A DNA stretch of 64,000 bases from Georgenia sp. EYE_87. Its GTDB lineage: Bacteria; Actinomycetota; Actinomycetes; Actinomycetales; Actinomycetaceae. The position numbers and the translations under genes are program-made. Location: NCBI RefSeq assembly GCF_023148685.1, contig NZ_JAHXNL010000002.1, positions 186,001-250,000 on the forward strand. The letters run 5' to 3'. The notes beneath the pieces are model-generated. The model saw only the letters and a program-made list of their open reading frames with translations. It made no database searches and was not told where the DNA came from. The first letter of the stretch is position 1. Every line of letters begins with the position of its first letter. This document shows, in pieces, positions 20,026 through 27,927 of this stretch.

Positions 20026-20077
20026 GACCTGGCGGCGCTCGTGCCGTTCCCGACCTGGCGGCGCTCGTGCCGTTCCC
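20026..20077. repeat. 26-base perfect tandem duplication
   Basis: Two perfect adjacent copies (20026-20051 and 20052-20077) in the spacer upstream of the DUF4349 gene, followed by a degenerate partial third copy (TGGCTCGTGCCG at about 20082-20093). Confidence 0.9.
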
Positions 20078-20100
20078 GGGGTGGCTCGTGCCGCCGGGAC

Positions 20101-20772
20101 TCAGTGCGCGGTCAGCAGCGCACGGATGTCCCGCTCCGCCTCCTCGACGCGGACCTTCCGGCAGCCCTTGGCGACGAGGTCGGCGATCATCGCCGGCTCG
20201 TTCCTCGCCAGGTTGAGGCCGCGCCGCACCAGCGTCACCGGCGGCTTGCGCGCCTCGCCGAGGTCCCGCATCAGCCGGAACCAGAAGGTCTGCGCCCGGG
20301 GCCGGAAGATGCACAGCGCGTCGGCCAGGATGTCCTCCTCGAGGCACGCCTCGACGATCTCCGCGGCGAAGATGCCCTCGGCGATGAAGACGGGGAAGCC
20401 GTCGAGCGAGAGCCGGGTGGTGCCGGTGCGCGCGTTCGTGGGGATGTCGTAGACCGGCAGCTCCGCCTCGCCGGTGGTGGCGAGCTCGACCAGCGCCGCC
20501 ATGGCGCCGGTCTTGTCCCAGGTGCGCGGGGAGTCCCAGTCCACGACGCCGTAGCGCCGCGGCAGCCCGGGGTGGTCGCCGTCGAGGTAGAAGTCGTCCA
20601 GGGAGACCACGGGCAGGCCGACCCGCCGCGTCAACGACGTCTTGCCCGACCCCGACGGGCCTGTCAGCAGCACCACTCGCGCCCGCGCGTGCCGTGACCC
20701 GGGCGGCAGGTCGAAGAGGCCCTCCTGGGGTCCGTCGTCGAGCTCGTCCACCCGAAGTTCGCCCAGGGGCAT
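20101..20772 (-). CDS. uridine kinase-like P-loop protein
   Basis: P-loop NTPase of the uridine kinase/phosphoribulokinase group, 223 residues. Walker A is GPSGSGKT (residues 38-45), followed by VVSLDDFYLDGD and YGVVDWDSP, which match the nucleoside-binding part of uridine kinases, and FIAEGIFAAE for the Walker B region. It probably phosphorylates uridine or cytidine in pyrimidine salvage, but it is a diverged actinobacterial form so the substrate is not certain. ATG at 20772 has GGAGGA nine bases upstream. Transcribed away from lutC with a candidate -10 box TAGACT. Confidence 0.78.
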   Translation of the reverse strand: MPLGELRVDELDDGPQEGLFDLPPGSRHARARVVLLTGPSGSGKTSLTRRVGLPVVSLDDFYLDGDHPGLPRRYGVVDWDSPRTWDKTGAMAALVELATTGEAELPVYDIPTNARTGTTRLSLDGFPVFIAEGIFAAEIVEACLEEDILADALCIFRPRAQTFWFRLMRDLGEARKPPVTLVRRGLNLARNEPAMIADLVAKGCRKVRVEEAERDIRALLTAH

Positions 20773-20820
20773 GCCACGTCCTCCGTACCTGGTCCGCGCC
20801 CCCCTACCGGGGCACCGGCA

Positions 20821-20826
20821 AGTCTA
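20821..20826 (-). promoter_or_regulatory. Candidate -10 box for the uridine kinase-like gene
   Basis: TAGACT on the minus strand, about 48 bases before the ATG. No clear -35 box. Confidence 0.35.
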
Positions 20827-20866
20827 GGTGCCGCGCACGCCCCGTGCCCGGACCCTGCCGCCACGC

Positions 20867-21514
20867 TCACGTGACGATGACGACGTCGAGGGTGCGTGGG
20901 CCGTGGACGCCCTCGACGCGGATCAGCTCGATGTCGCTGGTGGCGCTCGGCCCGGCGATCCAGGTCATGGGCCGGTGCGGATGCTGCCCCAGGATCGCGA
21001 CCGCCTCGGGGACGGTCGCGACCACCTGGCGCGCGTGGAGGACGCAGACGTGGCGGTCCGGCACCAGGCTGATGGCGCGGCGTCCCTGGTCCTCCTCGGC
21101 GTCCAGCACGATCGTGCCCGACTCGGCGATCGCCACGCGCGCCGCCGTCAGGACCGCGCCGGCCCGGTCGAGCTCGACGTGGCTCAGCGGCTCGGCGGCG
21201 GTGTCCAGTAGCACCCGGGCGCCGGCGGCGCTGACGCCGTCCACCCACTCCGGCGGCAGGCCGGCCGGGACGACGACGGAGCCGGCCTCGCCGAGCAGCT
21301 GGCCGAGGGTGCTGGCGAGGTCTCCGGTTCCGCACCGGTGCACGTGCGCCCGGTAGTCGACCAGGCGGTCGACGAGCAGCTCGATCGCCGCGGAGGAGCC
21401 GGGGGTGACGTCCGAGTGGGCGCGGTAGTCCCGGGGCACCTCGGGTGCGGGCGCGGTCTGGGAGCGGCCGAGCGCGTCGCGGACCCGGGCGAGGATCGCC
21501 TCGCGTGCCTCCAT
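20867..21514 (-). CDS. lutC: lactate utilization protein C (LUD domain)
   Basis: 215-residue LUD-domain protein, the third subunit of the LutABC iron-sulfur lactate oxidising system that converts L-lactate to pyruvate. The core has LSHVELDRAGAVLTAARVAIAESGT and DRHVCVLHARQVV, both typical of LutC. ATG at 21514 overlaps the lutB stop by one base (TGATG), so translation is coupled. Last gene of the lutA-lutB-lutC operon. Confidence 0.9.
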   Translation of the reverse strand: MEAREAILARVRDALGRSQTAPAPEVPRDYRAHSDVTPGSSAAIELLVDRLVDYRAHVHRCGTGDLASTLGQLLGEAGSVVVPAGLPPEWVDGVSAAGARVLLDTAAEPLSHVELDRAGAVLTAARVAIAESGTIVLDAEEDQGRRAISLVPDRHVCVLHARQVVATVPEAVAILGQHPHRPMTWIAGPSATSDIELIRVEGVHGPRTLDVVIVT

Positions 21515-23118
21515 CACGCCTCGCCCCCTGGTGCGCCCGGAGCGTGGTCGGGCCGGCCTGCGCCGTCGGGCCGGGCTGCGCCGTCGGGCCGGGCCGCGCT
21601 GTCGGGCCAGGCGGCGCCGTCGGCCTGGTGCTTGCGCCACCAGGAACGGAACGACTGCGGGGGAGGTGCCGGCACGTCCCGGACGCCGGTCCACAGCGAT
21701 CCGGGGAAGGGCAGCGCCGCGATGCGGCCCTCGCGCGAGACGATCCGGCCCAGGCCCGCGGCCCGCGCCGCGACCGCGAAGCGCGACCCGGACGACATCA
21801 CCGCCGAGGCGGCGCGCATGCCCGCCTCCCAGCCGGTCGGCAGCACTCTGCGCTGCTGGGACTCCACCGCGCGGTTGCGCAGGTGGACCAGGGCGGAGGG
21901 GATGTCGATCTTGACCGGGCAGGCCTCGTAGCACGCCCCGCACAACGAGCTGGCGAAGGGCAGGGAAGCCGTGGGGTCGTGCGGGTCGGTGGCCCCGCGG
22001 GTGCCCATACCGGTCAGCTGCGGGGTGAGGATCGCGCCGATCGGGCCGGGGTAGACCGAGCCGTACGCGTGCCCGCCGGCGTGCTCGTAGACCGGGCAGA
22101 CGTTCATGCAGGCGGAGCAGCGGATGCAGTGCAGCGCCTGGCGCCCGACCTCGTCCGCCAGGGCCTTCGTGCGGCCGTTGTCGAGCAGTACCAGGTGGAA
22201 GGCCTGCGGGCCGTCGCCGGCAGTCACCCCGGTCCACATCGTGGTGTAGGGGTTCATCCGCTCGCCCGTGGACGAGCGCGGCAGGAGCTGGGTGAAGATC
22301 TCGAGGTCCCTGAACGCCGGGACGACCTTCTCGATGCCCATCACGGTGATGAGCGTCTCCGGCAGCGTCAGGCACATCCGCCCGTTGCCCTCGGACTCGA
22401 AGACGGACACGGTCCCGGTCTCCGCGACGGCCAGGTTCGCCCCCGAGATCCCGACCTTGGCGGTGAGGAACTTCGCCCGCAGGTGCGCCCGGGCCGCCAT
22501 CGCGAGCGCCCGCGGCTCGCTCGTGAGGTCCGCGGGCGCGTCGCCCATCCGCTCGGTGAAGATGGCGCGGATCTCGTCGCGGTTGCGGTGGATCGCCGGG
22601 ACCAGGATGTGCGAGGGCATGTCCCCGGCCAGCTGGACGATCAGCTCCGCCAGGTCCGTCTCCGTGGCCGTGATGCCCTCGGCGGCGAGGTGCTCGTTCA
22701 GGCCGATCTCCTGGGTGGCCATCGACTTGACCTTGACCACCTCGGTCTCGCCGGTGGCCCGGACGAGCTCGGTGACGATCCGGTTGGCCTCCGCGGCGTC
22801 GCGGGCCCAGTGCACCACCCCGCCGCGTGCGGTCACCTGCTCCTCGAGCTGGACGAGCAGCTCGGGCAGGTGCGACATCGTCCAGTGCTTCACGGCGGCC
22901 CCGGCGTCCCGCAGCTCCTCCCAGTCGGGCAGCTCGGAGACCACCCGTAGCCGCTTGTCCCGGATCGTGTGGGTGGCGTGGCTGAGGTTGGCCCGCATCT
23001 GGCCGTTGGCCAGGGTCTCGTGCGCCGCCGTGGGGAAGTCCGGCCCCCACCGCAGCGGGTCCTCCGGCGCCGTAGCGGGTTGCGGCGTGACGCGCGGCAT
23101 GCCGAGGAACGTCGTCAT
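21514..23118 (-). CDS. lutB: lactate utilization iron-sulfur protein B
   Basis: 534-residue LUD-domain plus ferredoxin-type subunit of the lactate oxidation complex. The LUD part is at about 70-300 (VKVKSMATQEIGLNEHL, AETGTVSVFESEGNGRMCL). Two 4Fe-4S clusters follow: CIRCSACMNVCPVY (near 335) and CGACYEACPVKIDIP (near 395). The last 40 residues are a low-complexity tail with four copies of a six-residue Ala-Arg-Pro-Asp-Gly unit, encoded by an 18-base tandem repeat at 21547-21618. ATG at 23118 overlaps the lutA stop (ATGA). Confidence 0.94.
   Translation of the reverse strand: MTTFLGMPRVTPQPATAPEDPLRWGPDFPTAAHETLANGQMRANLSHATHTIRDKRLRVVSELPDWEELRDAGAAVKHWTMSHLPELLVQLEEQVTARGGVVHWARDAAEANRIVTELVRATGETEVVKVKSMATQEIGLNEHLAAEGITATETDLAELIVQLAGDMPSHILVPAIHRNRDEIRAIFTERMGDAPADLTSEPRALAMAARAHLRAKFLTAKVGISGANLAVAETGTVSVFESEGNGRMCLTLPETLITVMGIEKVVPAFRDLEIFTQLLPRSSTGERMNPYTTMWTGVTAGDGPQAFHLVLLDNGRTKALADEVGRQALHCIRCSACMNVCPVYEHAGGHAYGSVYPGPIGAILTPQLTGMGTRGATDPHDPTASLPFASSLCGACYEACPVKIDIPSALVHLRNRAVESQQRRVLPTGWEAGMRAASAVMSSGSRFAVAARAAGLGRIVSREGRIAALPFPGSLWTGVRDVPAPPPQSFRSWWRKHQADGAAWPDSAARPDGAARPDGAGRPDHAPGAPGGEA
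21547..21618. repeat. 18-base tandem repeat in the lutB 3' end
   Basis: Four imperfect copies starting at 21547, 21565, 21583 and 21601, in frame, giving the Ala-Arg-Pro-Asp-Gly tail of LutB. Confidence 0.85.
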
Positions 23119-24035
23119 CGCCCGGCCTCCGCCGTCGTCCGCGGGGAGATGGGCGGTGCCGCTGTCCCGGGGCGAGCCGCGGGCACCGCAGCCCCTGGGC
23201 GAGCCGCGGGCACCGCAGCCCCTGGGGGAGCCGCGGGCACCGCCGTCGCCGGGGTGCGGTCCACGGCCAGCACCGTCGGGGACCAGGGTTCCGCCCGGGT
23301 GCTGGCGAGCACCTCGGCCAGGTGCGCGGCGTGCACACCGGTGCCCTGGCGGGAGAGGCTGCCCGCCATGTTCATCAGGCAGGAGTAGTCCCCGGCCACG
23401 AGCACCCCGGCGCCTGTGCTCACCACGTGGCGCACCTTCTCGTGGACCATCGCAGCGGACGTCTCGGAGTTCTTCAGCGAGAACGTGCCGCCGAACCCGC
23501 AGCAGGCCTCCGCCTCCGGCAGGTCCACCAGGTCGATCCCCTCCACCGCGCGCAGCAGCCGCAGCGGCTTGTCGCCCACCTTGATCATCCGCAGCGAGTG
23601 GCAGGTGGGGTGGTAGGTCACCGAGTGGGGGAACCAGGCTCCGACGTCGGTCAGGCCCAGGACGTCCACCAGCAGCTCCGACAGCTCGTAGGTCCGCGCG
23701 GCCACCAGCTCGGCGTCACGCGCGAGCCGGTCCTCGCCCTCGCGCCTCGCGACCATCGCCTGCTGGTGACGGACCGACCCCACGCACGAGCCGGACGGCC
23801 CGACAACGGCGTCCCACTCGCCGTCCAGGACGGGCTCGAACGCCCGCACGTGGTTGCGGATCACAGGCACGGCCTCGCGGAAGTAGCCGGTGTTGACGTG
23901 CATCTGCCCGCAGCAGGCCTGGGCCTCGGGGAAGACCACCTCGTGCCCGAGCCGCTCGAGCAGCCGTGCCGTCGCGGCGGGCGCCTGCGGGAACATGGCC
24001 TCGTTGATGCAGGTGGCGAACAGCGCGACGCGCAC
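23115..24035 (-). CDS. lutA: lactate utilization protein A (Fe-S oxidoreductase)
   Basis: 306 residues. The conserved 240-residue part has two CCG domains: EAQACCGQMHVNTGY near residue 39 and EAEACCGFGGTFS near 175, each with partner cysteines (ATCINEAMFP; CLMNMAG). It acts with LutB and LutC to oxidise lactate. The C-terminal 60 residues are an added low-complexity tail with three nine-residue repeats (AVPAARPGA), encoded by a 27-base DNA repeat. Start is GTG at 24035 with GGGAGG just upstream. First gene of the operon; no dedicated regulator gene is seen beside it. Confidence 0.93.
   Translation of the reverse strand: MRVALFATCINEAMFPQAPAATARLLERLGHEVVFPEAQACCGQMHVNTGYFREAVPVIRNHVRAFEPVLDGEWDAVVGPSGSCVGSVRHQQAMVARREGEDRLARDAELVAARTYELSELLVDVLGLTDVGAWFPHSVTYHPTCHSLRMIKVGDKPLRLLRAVEGIDLVDLPEAEACCGFGGTFSLKNSETSAAMVHEKVRHVVSTGAGVLVAGDYSCLMNMAGSLSRQGTGVHAAHLAEVLASTRAEPWSPTVLAVDRTPATAVPAAPPGAAVPAARPGAAVPAARPGTAAPPISPRTTAEAGR
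23165..23250. repeat. 27-base tandem repeat in the lutA 3' end
   Basis: Three copies, with the core GAGCCGCGGGCACCGC at 23174, 23201 and 23228. In frame; encodes the nine-residue repeats of the LutA tail. Confidence 0.88.
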
Positions 24036-24076
24036 GGAACCTCCCTCTCGGCAGCAGCGGCGCCACCGGCGTGCCC

Positions 24077-24082
24077 ACCCTA
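24077..24082 (-). promoter_or_regulatory. Candidate -10 box for lutABC
   Basis: TAGGGT on the minus strand, about 42 bases before the lutA GTG. The 214-base spacer between lutA and the SMP-30 gene holds no other recognisable feature apart from two copies of GCTGGGGT near 24139. Confidence 0.4.
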
Positions 24083-24249
24083 CCCAGGGCCACCGACAGC
24101 GCTACCTCGGCGCGGCCTCAGGTGCCCGCCGGGGTCACGCTGGGGTCGCGCTGGGGTTGCGCCAGGCCACCGGCCCGGAGCGCCTCCGCCCCGTGGCCGT
24201 CAGCCGTGCCGCCAGGGCCCGGTCAGGGGCCCCGCCAGGTCCGCCGCCG

Positions 24250-25092
24250 TCAGCCGCCGTAGCCGAGCACCGGCCGCCCGGGCACGTCCGCGCGGATCCG
24301 GAAGACCGCGCCGGCCTCGGGCTCGGGGTCCTCGAGCTTCTCCCGCGAGGTGGTGACGTACAGGTCCCGCCCGTCCGCGCCGCCGAGCGTGCACGCCGTC
24401 GTCAGGCGGACGGGCAGCGAGATCTCGGTGAGGATCTCCGCGTCGGGGGAGTACAGCCGCACCCGCCCGACACGGTTCAGCGCCACCCAGACGTTGCCGG
24501 CCGAGTCCACGCACAGCCCGTCCGCGCGCCCGTCGTCGGCGGAGTGGAAGCGCCGGCGGTTCGTCAGCTCGCCGTCGACGACGTCGAACACGTCGGTGCC
24601 GCCGGTGTGGGTGTCGTTGTAGTAGGCGCGGGAACCGTCGGGGGAGAAGTCGATGCCGTTGGAGGTGGTCACGCTCTCGAGCACCACCGAGACCTCCCCG
24701 GCGGGCGTGACGCGGTACAGCGACGCGGCGCCCGGCGTCCTGTCGTAGGGCATGCCACCGGCGTAGAGGTTGCCGGCGGGGTCGCAGCCGCCCTCGTTCA
24801 TGCGGATGCCGGGGTCGGACCAGAGCTCGGGCTGCGGCGCCGGGACCTCGTCCGGGCCGTCCGCCAGGGCGAGGCCCCGCTCGATCCCGACGACGTAGCC
24901 GCCCTGCGTGCGCGGCCGGACGAACGCGGCGACCTCGCCCACGTGCAGCCGGTCGACGGTCCCGTCGACGCGCAGCGTCATCAGGTCCCCGGCGAGCATG
25001 TCGACCCAGCGAAGGCCGCCCCAGCTCTCGGACCAGACGGGGCCCTCTCCGTGGTAGCACAGCGGGTCGGTGATCTGCTCGGGAGTGGTCAT
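24250..25092 (-). CDS. SMP-30/gluconolactonase/LRE family protein
   Basis: Six-bladed beta-propeller sugar lactonase family, 280 residues. Expected metal ligands are the Glu in HGEGPVW (near residue 15), the Asn in TSNGIDFSPDG and the Asp in RADGLCVD. Members open aldonolactones or related lactones; the actual sugar is unknown. ATG at 25092 (MTTPEQITDP) is favoured because the propeller begins directly after it and CAGACT ends six bases upstream, a weak leaderless layout; the longer frame upstream is unconserved. It stands alone between lutA and glpK. Confidence 0.86.
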   Translation of the reverse strand: MTTPEQITDPLCYHGEGPVWSESWGGLRWVDMLAGDLMTLRVDGTVDRLHVGEVAAFVRPRTQGGYVVGIERGLALADGPDEVPAPQPELWSDPGIRMNEGGCDPAGNLYAGGMPYDRTPGAASLYRVTPAGEVSVVLESVTTSNGIDFSPDGSRAYYNDTHTGGTDVFDVVDGELTNRRRFHSADDGRADGLCVDSAGNVWVALNRVGRVRLYSPDAEILTEISLPVRLTTACTLGGADGRDLYVTTSREKLEDPEPEAGAVFRIRADVPGRPVLGYGG

Positions 25093-25150
25093 GGGGCCAG
25101 TCTGGCTGAAGGGCCGCGCCGGGGCACCAGCGGGCGTCGGCCGCCAGACG

Positions 25151-25201
25151 CGCAACGGGGAAGATCACTGCCCGTGACGGACAGTGATCTTCCCCGTTGT
25201 G
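25151..25201 (-). terminator. Strong hairpin downstream of glpK
   Basis: A 17-base-pair perfect stem (25154-25170 with 25182-25198) with an 11-base loop, extendable to about 20 pairs with one G-T. It lies beyond the repeats that follow glpK and before the SMP-30 start, so it most likely ends glpK transcription. Confidence 0.65.
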
Positions 25202-25205
25202 TCTT

Positions 25206-25334
25206 CCTGCCGGGCGAGCCGCCCGAGGTCAGGAGCGCCGCTTGTCCTCCTGCCGGGCGAGCCGCCCGAGGTCAGGAGCGCCGCTTGTCCTCCTGCCGGG
25301 CGAGCCGCCCGAGGTCGGGGAGCGCCGCGTGCGG
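25206..25334. repeat. 43-base tandem repeat with internal hairpins
   Basis: Almost three copies starting at 25206, 25249 and 25292; the first two differ by very few bases and the third diverges at its end. Each unit contains the inverted repeat CGGGCGAGCCGCCCG. Located in the 253-base spacer between the SMP-30 start and the glpK stop. Confidence 0.92.
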
Positions 25335-25345
25335 CGTGCGCCCCG

Positions 25346-26869
25346 CTACTTCACGTCCTCGTCGACCCAGTCGAAGGTCCGCGTCACGGCCTTCTTCCAC
25401 AGGCGGTAGGTGCGCTCGCGCTCGCCCTCGTCCATGCTCGGCTCCCAGCGCTTGTCCTCCGCCCAGTTGTCGATGACGTCCTGCTCGCCCTGCCAGAAGC
25501 CGACCGCGATGCCGGCCGCGTAGGCGGCGCCGAGCGCCGTCGTCTCGGCGACCTTGGGGCGGACCACCGGCACGCCGAGGATGTCGGCCTGGAACTGCAT
25601 GAGCGTCTCGTTCGCGATCATGCCGCCGTCGACCTTCAGCTCGGTCAGCTCGACACCCGAGTCGATCGTCATGGCGTCGTTGACCTCGCGGGTCTGGAAC
25701 GCCGTCGCCTCCAGCGCCGCGCGGGCGATGTGCCCCTTGTTGACGTACCGGGTCAGGCCGACGAGCGCGCCGCGGGCGTCGGACTTCCAGTACGGGGCGA
25801 ACAGCCCGGAGAACGCCGGCACGAAGTACGCCCCGCCGTTGTCCTCGACCGTCTTGGCCAGCTCCTCGATCTCCGGGGCGGACTTGATGAGGCCGAGGTT
25901 GTCCCGCAGCCACTGCACGAGCGACCCGGTCACGGCGATCGAGCCCTCGAGCGCGTACACCGCCGGCTGGTCGCCGATCTTGTAGCAGACGGTGGTGAGC
26001 AGGCCGCTCTTGGACGGAACCGGCTCCGTGCCCGTGTTGAGCAGCATGAAGTTGCCCGTGCCGTAGGTGTTCTTGGCCATGCCGACCTCGAAGCACGCCT
26101 GGCCGAACGTGGCCGCCTGCTGGTCGCCGAGGATGCCCGCGATCGGCACGCCGGGCACCATGCCGCCCTGACGGCCCTCGCCGTAGACCTCGGAGGAGGA
26201 GCGGATCTCCGGGAGCATGGACATCGGGATGCCCATGTCCTTGGCGATCTCCTCGTCCCAGCTCAGCGTCGCGAGGTCCATGAGCATGGTGCGCGAGGCG
26301 TTGGTGACGTCGGTGACGTGGACGCCGCCGTCCTTGCCGCCGGTCATGTTCCACACGACCCAGCTGTCGGTGTTGCCGAAGAGGAGGTCCCCGGCCTCGG
26401 CCTTCTCCCGTGCGCCGTCGACGTTGTCGAGGATCCACTTGACCTTGGGGCCCGAGAAGTACGTCGCGAGGGGAAGGCCGACCTTCGCCTTGTACCGGTC
26501 CTGCCCCTCCGAGCCGCCGAGCTCGTTCACGATCTTGTCGGTGCGGGTGTCCTGCCACACGATCGCGTTGTAGACCGGCTCGCCGGTGGTCCTGTCCCAC
26601 ACCACCGTGGTCTCGCGCTGGTTGGTGATGCCGACGGCGGCGATGTCGTTGTGCGTCAGGTTTGCCCGCGTCAGCGCCAGTCCGACGACCTCGCGGACGT
26701 TCTTCCAGATCTCCAGCGGGTCGTGCTCGACCCAGCCGGCCCTGGGGAAGATCTGCTCGTGCTCGAGCTGCCCGGTCTCGACGATCTGACCCGAGTGGTC
26801 GAAGACGATCGCGCGGGAGCTCGTGGTGCCCTGGTCGATGGCGAGGACGTACTTCTTCTCGTCAGCCAT
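25346..26869 (-). CDS. glpK: glycerol kinase
   Basis: Phosphorylates glycerol to sn-glycerol 3-phosphate with ATP, trapping what GlpF lets in. 507 residues, FGGY family: N-terminal [29 protein letters not shown], the signatures [12 protein letters not shown] and [20 protein letters not shown] at 26869 has AAAGGA eight bases upstream. It follows glpF with a 108-base gap that can form a short hairpin, so expression from the glpF transcript may be tuned there. Confidence 0.97.
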   Translation of the reverse strand: MADEKKYVLAIDQGTTSSRAIVFDHSGQIVETGQLEHEQIFPRAGWVEHDPLEIWKNVREVVGLALTRANLTHNDIAAVGITNQRETTVVWDRTTGEPVYNAIVWQDTRTDKIVNELGGSEGQDRYKAKVGLPLATYFSGPKVKWILDNVDGAREKAEAGDLLFGNTDSWVVWNMTGGKDGGVHVTDVTNASRTMLMDLATLSWDEEIAKDMGIPMSMLPEIRSSSEVYGEGRQGGMVPGVPIAGILGDQQAATFGQACFEVGMAKNTYGTGNFMLLNTGTEPVPSKSGLLTTVCYKIGDQPAVYALEGSIAVTGSLVQWLRDNLGLIKSAPEIEELAKTVEDNGGAYFVPAFSGLFAPYWKSDARGALVGLTRYVNKGHIARAALEATAFQTREVNDAMTIDSGVELTELKVDGGMIANETLMQFQADILGVPVVRPKVAETTALGAAYAAGIAVGFWQGEQDVIDNWAEDKRWEPSMDEGERERTYRLWKKAVTRTFDWVDEDVK

Positions 26870-26945
26870 GGTGTTCCTTTCACATCATCGTGGCGGGCGC
26901 CGAGGTCCGGAGCCCGATGGGTCGAGCGGTACGAAGCGGTTGTGC

Positions 26946-26966
26946 CCCGGTCGCGGACCGACCGGG
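26946..26966 (-). other. Intercistronic hairpin between glpF and glpK
   Basis: CCCGGTC and GACCGGG with a seven-base loop. It could be an mRNA-processing or attenuating structure between the two genes; modest stem length keeps confidence low. Confidence 0.35.
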
Positions 26967-26978
26967 AAGCCGGATCGG

Positions 26979-27734
26979 TCAGACGACGGCGCTGCCCAGG
27001 AGGCCACCCAGGACGCCGCCGACGATCGGTCCGGCGACGGGGACCCAGGAGTAGCCCCAGTCGCTCTTGCCCTTGCCGCGGATGGGCAGGACGGCGTGGG
27101 CGATGCGTGGGCCGAGGTCACGGGCGGGGTTGATGGCGTACCCGGTCGGGCCACCGAGGCTCATGCCGATGCCGACGACCAGCAGGGCGACGGCGAGCGG
27201 CCCGAGTCCGGAGGGCGAGGGGCCGAAGAGCAGGATCACGAAGACGAGGACGAAGGTGCCGATGACCTCCGTGACGAAGTTCCAGCCGTAGCTGCGGACT
27301 TCGGGTCCGGTGGAGAAGACGGCGAGCTTGGTGGCCCCAGGGGCCTCCTGGTCGAAGTGCCGCTTGTACGTCAGGAAGGTGAGCACGCCACCGAGGAAGG
27401 CGCCGACGAGCTGACCGGAGATGTAGACGAGGATGTTCGTGAACGTGGTCGGGACCGCGGCGATCCCGAGGTCCTCGTTCCCGCCGAAGAGGTCGCCGCC
27501 GCTGGCCGCGAGGCCGAGCGTGACGGCGGGGTTGATGTGCGCGCCGGACTTGTACGCCACGTACACGCCTGCGAAGACTGCAAGTCCCCACCCGAACGTG
27601 ATGACGACCCAGCCGGAGTTGAAGCCCTTGGTCTTCGGGAGGATGACGTTCGCCACGACACTACAACCCAGCAGGGTCAGCATCCCGGTGCCCATCACCT
27701 CCGAGAAGAAGATGTCCATCATCGAAAGTTCCAC
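26979..27734 (-). CDS. glpF: glycerol facilitator (MIP/aquaporin family)
   Basis: Membrane channel for glycerol uptake. 251 residues with six membrane segments and the two half-helix motifs HINPAVTLG (near residue 66) and AINPARDLGPR (near 200). The Asp after the second NPAR is the mark of glycerol-conducting rather than water-only channels. GTG at 27734 is used as the start; an ATG at 27722 is also possible and neither has a strong Shine-Dalgarno sequence. Two palindromes lie upstream and a hairpin terminator separates it from glpD. Confidence 0.94.
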   Translation of the reverse strand: MELSMMDIFFSEVMGTGMLTLLGCSVVANVILPKTKGFNSGWVVITFGWGLAVFAGVYVAYKSGAHINPAVTLGLAASGGDLFGGNEDLGIAAVPTTFTNILVYISGQLVGAFLGGVLTFLTYKRHFDQEAPGATKLAVFSTGPEVRSYGWNFVTEVIGTFVLVFVILLFGPSPSGLGPLAVALLVVGIGMSLGGPTGYAINPARDLGPRIAHAVLPIRGKGKSDWGYSWVPVAGPIVGGVLGGLLGSAVV

Positions 27735-27753
27735 TGCGAACTCACTTTCTGGT

Positions 27754-27788
27754 CACGTCGACGTGTCCAGTCGGGCGCCGCGCGGCGC
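27754..27788 (-). promoter_or_regulatory. Two palindromes upstream of glpF
   Basis: CACGTCGACGTG (27754-27765) and GCGCCGCGCGGCGC (27775-27788) lie 20 and 41 bases before the glpF start. The first could be an operator. They do not resemble the inverted repeats beside glpD. Confidence 0.35.
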
Positions 27789-27888
27789 GGTGTCGGTCCT
27801 GGCCGTCCCGGGGGACGGTTGCCCAGGATGATCCTCGTTGTCGGGCCCCGGAGGAGCGTTTTCGCGGAGGATCGGGGGGTTCTCCTGC

Positions 27889-27927
27889 ACACCGGAACGC
27901 CCGGACTCTCGGTCCGGGCGCCGGTGT
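27889..27927 (-). terminator. Terminator at the end of glpD
   Basis: Two stacked stems, ACACCGG/CCGGTGT (outer) and CGCCCGGAC/GTCCGGGCG (inner) with a five-base loop. The outer arm touches the glpD stop codon. It implies glpD is transcribed largely apart from glpF-glpK. Confidence 0.75.

Noticed and set aside
25184-25476. Plus-strand frame rich in Pro-Gly-Glu repeats
   Set aside because: Reads the 43-base tandem repeat and the antisense of glpK; no start signal and no homology.
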